Source of the DNA: Siphonodentalium dalli
Lineage: Eukaryota; Mollusca; Scaphopoda; Gadilida; Siphonodentaliidae
NCBI GenBank assembly: GCA_032622095.1
Contig: CP136067.1
Location: forward strand, 126,329,030-126,393,029
Reading direction: 5' to 3'
Length of the DNA: 64,000 nt
Shown here: one piece after another, positions 60,605 to 64,000 of the stretch
Layout of the letters: each line of letters begins with the position of its first letter
How positions within the stretch are numbered: position 1 is the first letter of the stretch
Notes under the pieces: generated by a model
Seen by the model: the letters and a program-made list of their open reading frames with translations, nothing else
Database searches by the model: none
Told to the model about the DNA's origin: nothing
Position numbers and translations under genes: made by a program

Positions 60605-60968
60605 GGCGACATCAATTTTTAAGTCCGGTTTACGAACACCTCCTACAACTTTTTTTCCATTTCATGAACCCAAAGAATTTACACGCATACTGATTTTCAT
60701 GTGCTGTCACATCCGGTTCTGCTTATGATCATTTACAGATCCATAATTTCATGATTTCATGACAAGAAATGTGTTGTTTGGTTCAGAATTTCATTTGAAA
60801 TTTTTTTTTTTACAATTTTTGTAAAATTTATGTAAAATTTCAAGATTTACTTGATATAAATTGGGTGGACAATTTTTTTTATTTTTATTGTTTTCCCTCC
60901 TGCATCTACTTTTTTCTCCCCACATCAGCCCACATGTTTGTAAACCAGACTTAAAAATTGGTGTCGCC
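60605..60968 (-). mobile_element. PIF/Harbinger-like MITE, copy 2
   Basis: The 364-base element starts GGCGACATCAATTTTTAAGT and ends in the complement of GGCGACACCAATTTTTAAGT. TAA flanks both sides (60602-60604 and 60969-60971), again fitting a TWA target duplication. Its interior aligns with the reverse strand of 55945-56334 (ACACCTCCTACAACTTTTT on the left; CTTTTTTCTCCCCACAT on the right). Differences throughout suggest an old insertion. Confidence 0.9.
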
Positions 60969-60971
60969 TAA

Positions 60972-61554
60972 TAGACATTTAAACTTTGAAAATTGCAGGT
61001 TTTGCTCTAAATTTACACATTCCCATCTTAAAAAATTATTTGATTTCCTGTATCGCAATACACATGATATCATGATAAGCGTATCATTGATAGTGTATCC
61101 CAATACAATGCATGAATTCGCTATGAATCATTACAGTCCCACAAAAAACGGGAACTGCAGTTATCTCTCAGTGATTTTAACTCAATAACCACATAGTAAA
61201 TTGGAAGTTTTCCATGGAAATGTGTGTTGTCGATTAGTAGATCTACTTCGACTTTATTTTTTACTGTCCATTAGTCAACTATGAAAAACCCAAGCCATTT
61301 CAATACTAATGCAGTTTCTGCTGGTATTAAATCTTACTGCAGTAATATTTTTGTTGTAACCAAGTGAATTACTGCAGTGTTTCAACCACGGTAAACCGCA
61401 TTAATTTTTCTCATGACCGCCTTTCAGCCAGATCATTCTTTACAGTACTTACCATGTACATGTACCATATGTTCTATCTGGGGATAGACCATGATATGTC
61501 ACTTTGTGGGTTTAGTTTATAGAATTGGTGCAGTTGCACACTGCATCACTGCCT
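60972..61554. other. Non-coding stretch
   Basis: Nothing is recognised apart from an ACATGTAC motif near 61458. Confidence 0.4.
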
Positions 61555-62815
61555 ATTAAACTCATTGCAAATGGAGGTATCTTAATACATTTACATGTGT
61601 ATAGTTTCTCAGTGCAATTTGGCTTTTTGGATGAAAACCAAAACTCGATAAGTCCATACAATGGGGACAATTTGATTGAAATTTAAAGCAGAAATATAGC
61701 TTGGAGCAATTCATAGGGTCACAGAACCATTACCGCAATTATGTACATTATTACATGTACCTCAATCATATGTATGATGATTCAATGACAGTGCGTTAGA
61801 CCGAGTGGTCATTACTAGTAGTCCGATGGGTTCGATTGTCAAGAAGTTCAATAGTTTGAGGGTTCAATAGTCCAAAGGTTCAATGGTAACCGCGTTGAGA
61901 GTATCAATTACTGTAGTACAAAGTTATTTACTTGAGACATAACATGTATTGTCGATATACATGTACACAATGAATGTTTTATCCAATTGATATTTTATGA
62001 ATACATCTACTCACAAGCCCCTGGATAAAAATACAATAATACCAATATGGACTATACCAGTATACTCACCGTATAGTCTATATTGGTATTTCAGTTTTTT
62101 CCCCAGGGGCCTGTGTATGTAGATGTACTGATAGATGCTTTGGGGAAGATATTTTGTGTATAATTGGGTGTCTACTATGTTACCTACATGTACATGTAAC
62201 TGTCACTATAAACTGGGCATGAAGATTACAACTTGGGAGACTATTATTATTGCGGCCTCATTGCAAATGGGGGCCTCTTGGACGGTACTTGTGTATAGTT
62301 CTTTGTTGCAATTTGGATGAAAACAAAAAATCAGTGTCGATACAATTGGAACAATTTAAAGGACATTTACTAGTAAAGCAGAAAAATTACTTGGACCAAT
62401 TCCTGAGGTCACATAACCATTAACTCAATCATGTACAGTGCATTAGTCAGAGTGTTCATTACTAGTACATGTAGTTCGATGGGTTCGATTGTCAGGAAGT
62501 TCAATAGTTTGAGGGTTCAAATGGTCCAAGGTTCAATTGATGGTACATAGGTTTGAAAGAATCGATTGTGTTTTACAACACATTAATTTAGTCAGTTATA
62601 TACATGTATGGTAATAGTATTACCCTCATACAAAATAAATTACCCGATACATAACATGTATTACCCATGAAAATATACACAAATTAATGCAATACTTATG
62701 CAATTTATAGTTTACGCATACATGTACTGATGCTTTGGGGGAGATATTTTGTGTGTAAATGGGTGGCTATAATTAGACTGGGCATGAAGATTACAAATTT
62801 TGAGACAATGTACAC
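61555..62815 (+). repeat. Tandem duplication of a 0.6 kb unit
   Basis: CTCATTGCAAATGG is at 61561 and 62257. GTTCGATTGTCA-GAAGTTCAATAGTTTGAGGG (split by one change) is near 61830 and 62484. GATGCTTTGGGG-AGATATTTTGTGT is at 62134 and 62729. The second spacing of 595 against about 697 for the first is explained mainly by the extra hairpin at 62007-62122. A third, partial unit ends near 62815. Each full unit contains a tRNA-like phrase (CCGAGTGGTCATTAC...GGTTCGATTGTC), as in tRNA-derived SINEs. Confidence 0.85.
62007..62122. mobile_element. Hairpin element inserted in one duplication copy
   Basis: CTACTCACAAGCCCCTGG, then ACCAATATGGACTATA, pairs with TATAGTCTATATTGGTATTT and then CCCCAGGGGCCTGTGTATGTAG. 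The arms are about 50 bases with some mismatches. In the neighbouring copy the flanks ATACAT and ATGTACTGAT are fused (62719-62732), which gives an empty site and shows this 116-base hairpin was inserted after the duplication, or lost from one copy. Confidence 0.8.
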
Positions 62816-63160
62816 TCTATAATAACCAAACACCCAGGTTATCAGACTCTCGGACTAATGCACAGTACTCATGATTTCCGCTTGGATCTCACATATTTTA
62901 AAATTAAAAAAATTGTTAGGTGAATCAGCTACATGTACTTTTACAGGTACATGTACTTGTAAATGAAGTAAATTGAAATCATTGATGCACAATTTTCAGG
63001 TGGCATGCATGATTCATACCCCTCTGCTAATTTGGTAGTCGGGATTCATTTGCGCAGTTTAACCGGTATTCAGGATTCAACAAAAAGGCTGGTTCGCAGC
63101 TTTTCTAGCACAAAATTAATTTTGTCTTACTATTTTCCAGCCCAAATGACATTTATGATG
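62816..63160. other. Non-coding, ACATGTAC-rich
   Basis: ACATGTACTTTTACAGGTAC and ACATGTACTTGT lie at about 62932-62963. No gene is recognised. Confidence 0.4.
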
Positions 63161-63164
63161 TAAT

Positions 63165-63625
63165 TGTCCCCCGAAAATTTCGGGGGACTATTAAAATAGC
63201 CGGTGTCCGTCTGTCCGGAAATGGTTTCCAGATGATAACGTTAGTTTCGGTTATTAGATCAAAAGCAAATTTGGTATGTGAGTTTATCAGACCAAAATAA
63301 AGATCAAGTTCGAATATGGGTTTGCTCTGCCCATTTTTTGCGAGAGTTATGGCCCTTTTTTTACTTAGAATTACTCCGCCCATATTTCCGAGAGTTATGG
63401 TCCTTTTTCGACTTAGAATCGTGTTAATTTCTGGTTTCCGGATCATAATTTTAGTTTGTGTGATCATATCTGAATCAAATTTAGTATGATAGTTTAGTAT
63501 TCACCATTTCATGGGACACTGGTTGGATTGTTCTGAAATGTAGTATCGGATTTAGGGTCCTTGATATTTTTTTCAGACAAGCTGATGCCCCAATGAAGCC
63601 ACTTTTTCGGGGGACACTGTGGCCG
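63165..63625 (+). repeat. GTCCCCCGAAA...GGGGGACAC-bounded dispersed repeat
   Basis: The segment begins with the palindrome GTCCCCCGAAAATTTCGGGG followed by GAC, continues with GGTGTCCGTCTGTCCGG, and contains two diverged units with GAGAGTTATGG-CCTTTTT-ACTTAGAAT at about 63342 and 63382. Near 63608 it ends in TCGGGGGACACTGTGG. This wording matches a repeat family I recall from molluscs and other invertebrates, which begins with a GGGGGAC palindrome and ends in GGGGGACATTGTG. Confidence 0.6.
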
Positions 63626-64000
63626 GATGTCCTTTTATTCAATCTATTATCTATAGGTATGTAGAAGTTATGGATACAACTTCAGCAAATACTAGTTCAT
63701 GTATATGAAAACTATATTATTAGTGTAATATTAGTTTTCATTCAATATTTCCTTACTTGTAACTGGTACGCATGATTCAACCTTTTACATTAACTGGTAT
63801 TGGGGCCAGGGAGGTGGGGGTGGTGACACATTCCATACTGGTGTATTCAATTGTGAGTGGCCTTTATGAGGTTGTTACCCCTCCTACCACCCATGAATAC
63901 TGAATACCAGTTCACAGTTTTCTCACATTTGCTGAAATAGTATCCAAAACATCAACATATCAAGAGGTATTAGACTGAATTAGATAAAAATATATCACTT
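63626..64000. other. Non-coding window end
   Basis: Contains an imperfect inverted pair around GAATACC (63840s against 63890s) and G-rich GGGAGGTGGGGGTGGTG near 63809. No gene is recognised. Confidence 0.4.

Overview
The window looks like animal nuclear DNA, most likely from a mollusc or another lophotrochozoan. It is AT-rich, has no long open frame and no operon-like layout, and is dominated by decayed retroelements, small inverted-repeat transposons and tandem repeats. It carries relics of at least three LINE types, a tRNA-headed SINE, many ACATGTACATGT motifs (mainly right of 49 kb) and two spliced-looking exons of secreted animal domains (PAN/apple-like and C-type lectin). The taxon is inferred from these repeat types, not from a diagnostic gene.

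Layout. 0-10.4 kb: a tRNA-headed SINE (775-1210), two tandem blocks (4.99-5.68 kb), a LINE ORF1 relic (6.27-6.73 kb), a degenerate four-unit tandem array (6.69-7.35 kb), an inverted-repeat element (8.40-9.39 kb) and a LINE reverse transcriptase relic (9.97-10.39 kb). 10.4-18.2 kb: mostly gene-free, with local duplications, a fold-back element (15.59-16.15 kb) and three candidate control regions, including four CACGTG sites within 70 bases near 16.35 kb. 18.2-24.5 kb: first exon of a secreted PAN-like protein (19018-19279, minus) and the 3' end of a LINE (22.3-23.0 kb, minus). 24.5-31 kb: tandem repeats and two near-perfect hairpin elements. 31.2-34.2 kb: two Tx1/L1-like LINE fragments placed head to head, one interrupted by an inverted-repeat transposon. 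35-37.4 kb: an element flanked by two palindromes, a recent tandem triplication and the last exon of a C-type lectin domain gene (37162-37370, minus). 39-51 kb: dispersed repeats and hairpins. 51.4-54.5 kb: a motif cluster and then a 2.7 kb satellite with a 46-base monomer and a higher-order period of about 461 bases. 54.5-64 kb: inverted-repeat transposons (two PIF/Harbinger-like copies, one Tc1/mariner-like, one larger element with a possible 3-base target duplication) and a tandem duplication in which one copy carries an extra hairpin.

The two recognisable host exons both lie on the minus strand with phase-1 splice sites, but the lectin exon lies upstream of the PAN exon and ends in a stop codon, so they belong to different genes. 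PAN and C-type lectin domains occur together in many secreted proteins of lophotrochozoans, so this may be part of a lectin gene cluster. The missing exons were not found. No complete gene, ncRNA gene, CRISPR array or prokaryote-type system was identified. All repeat and domain assignments were made by eye, without database search.
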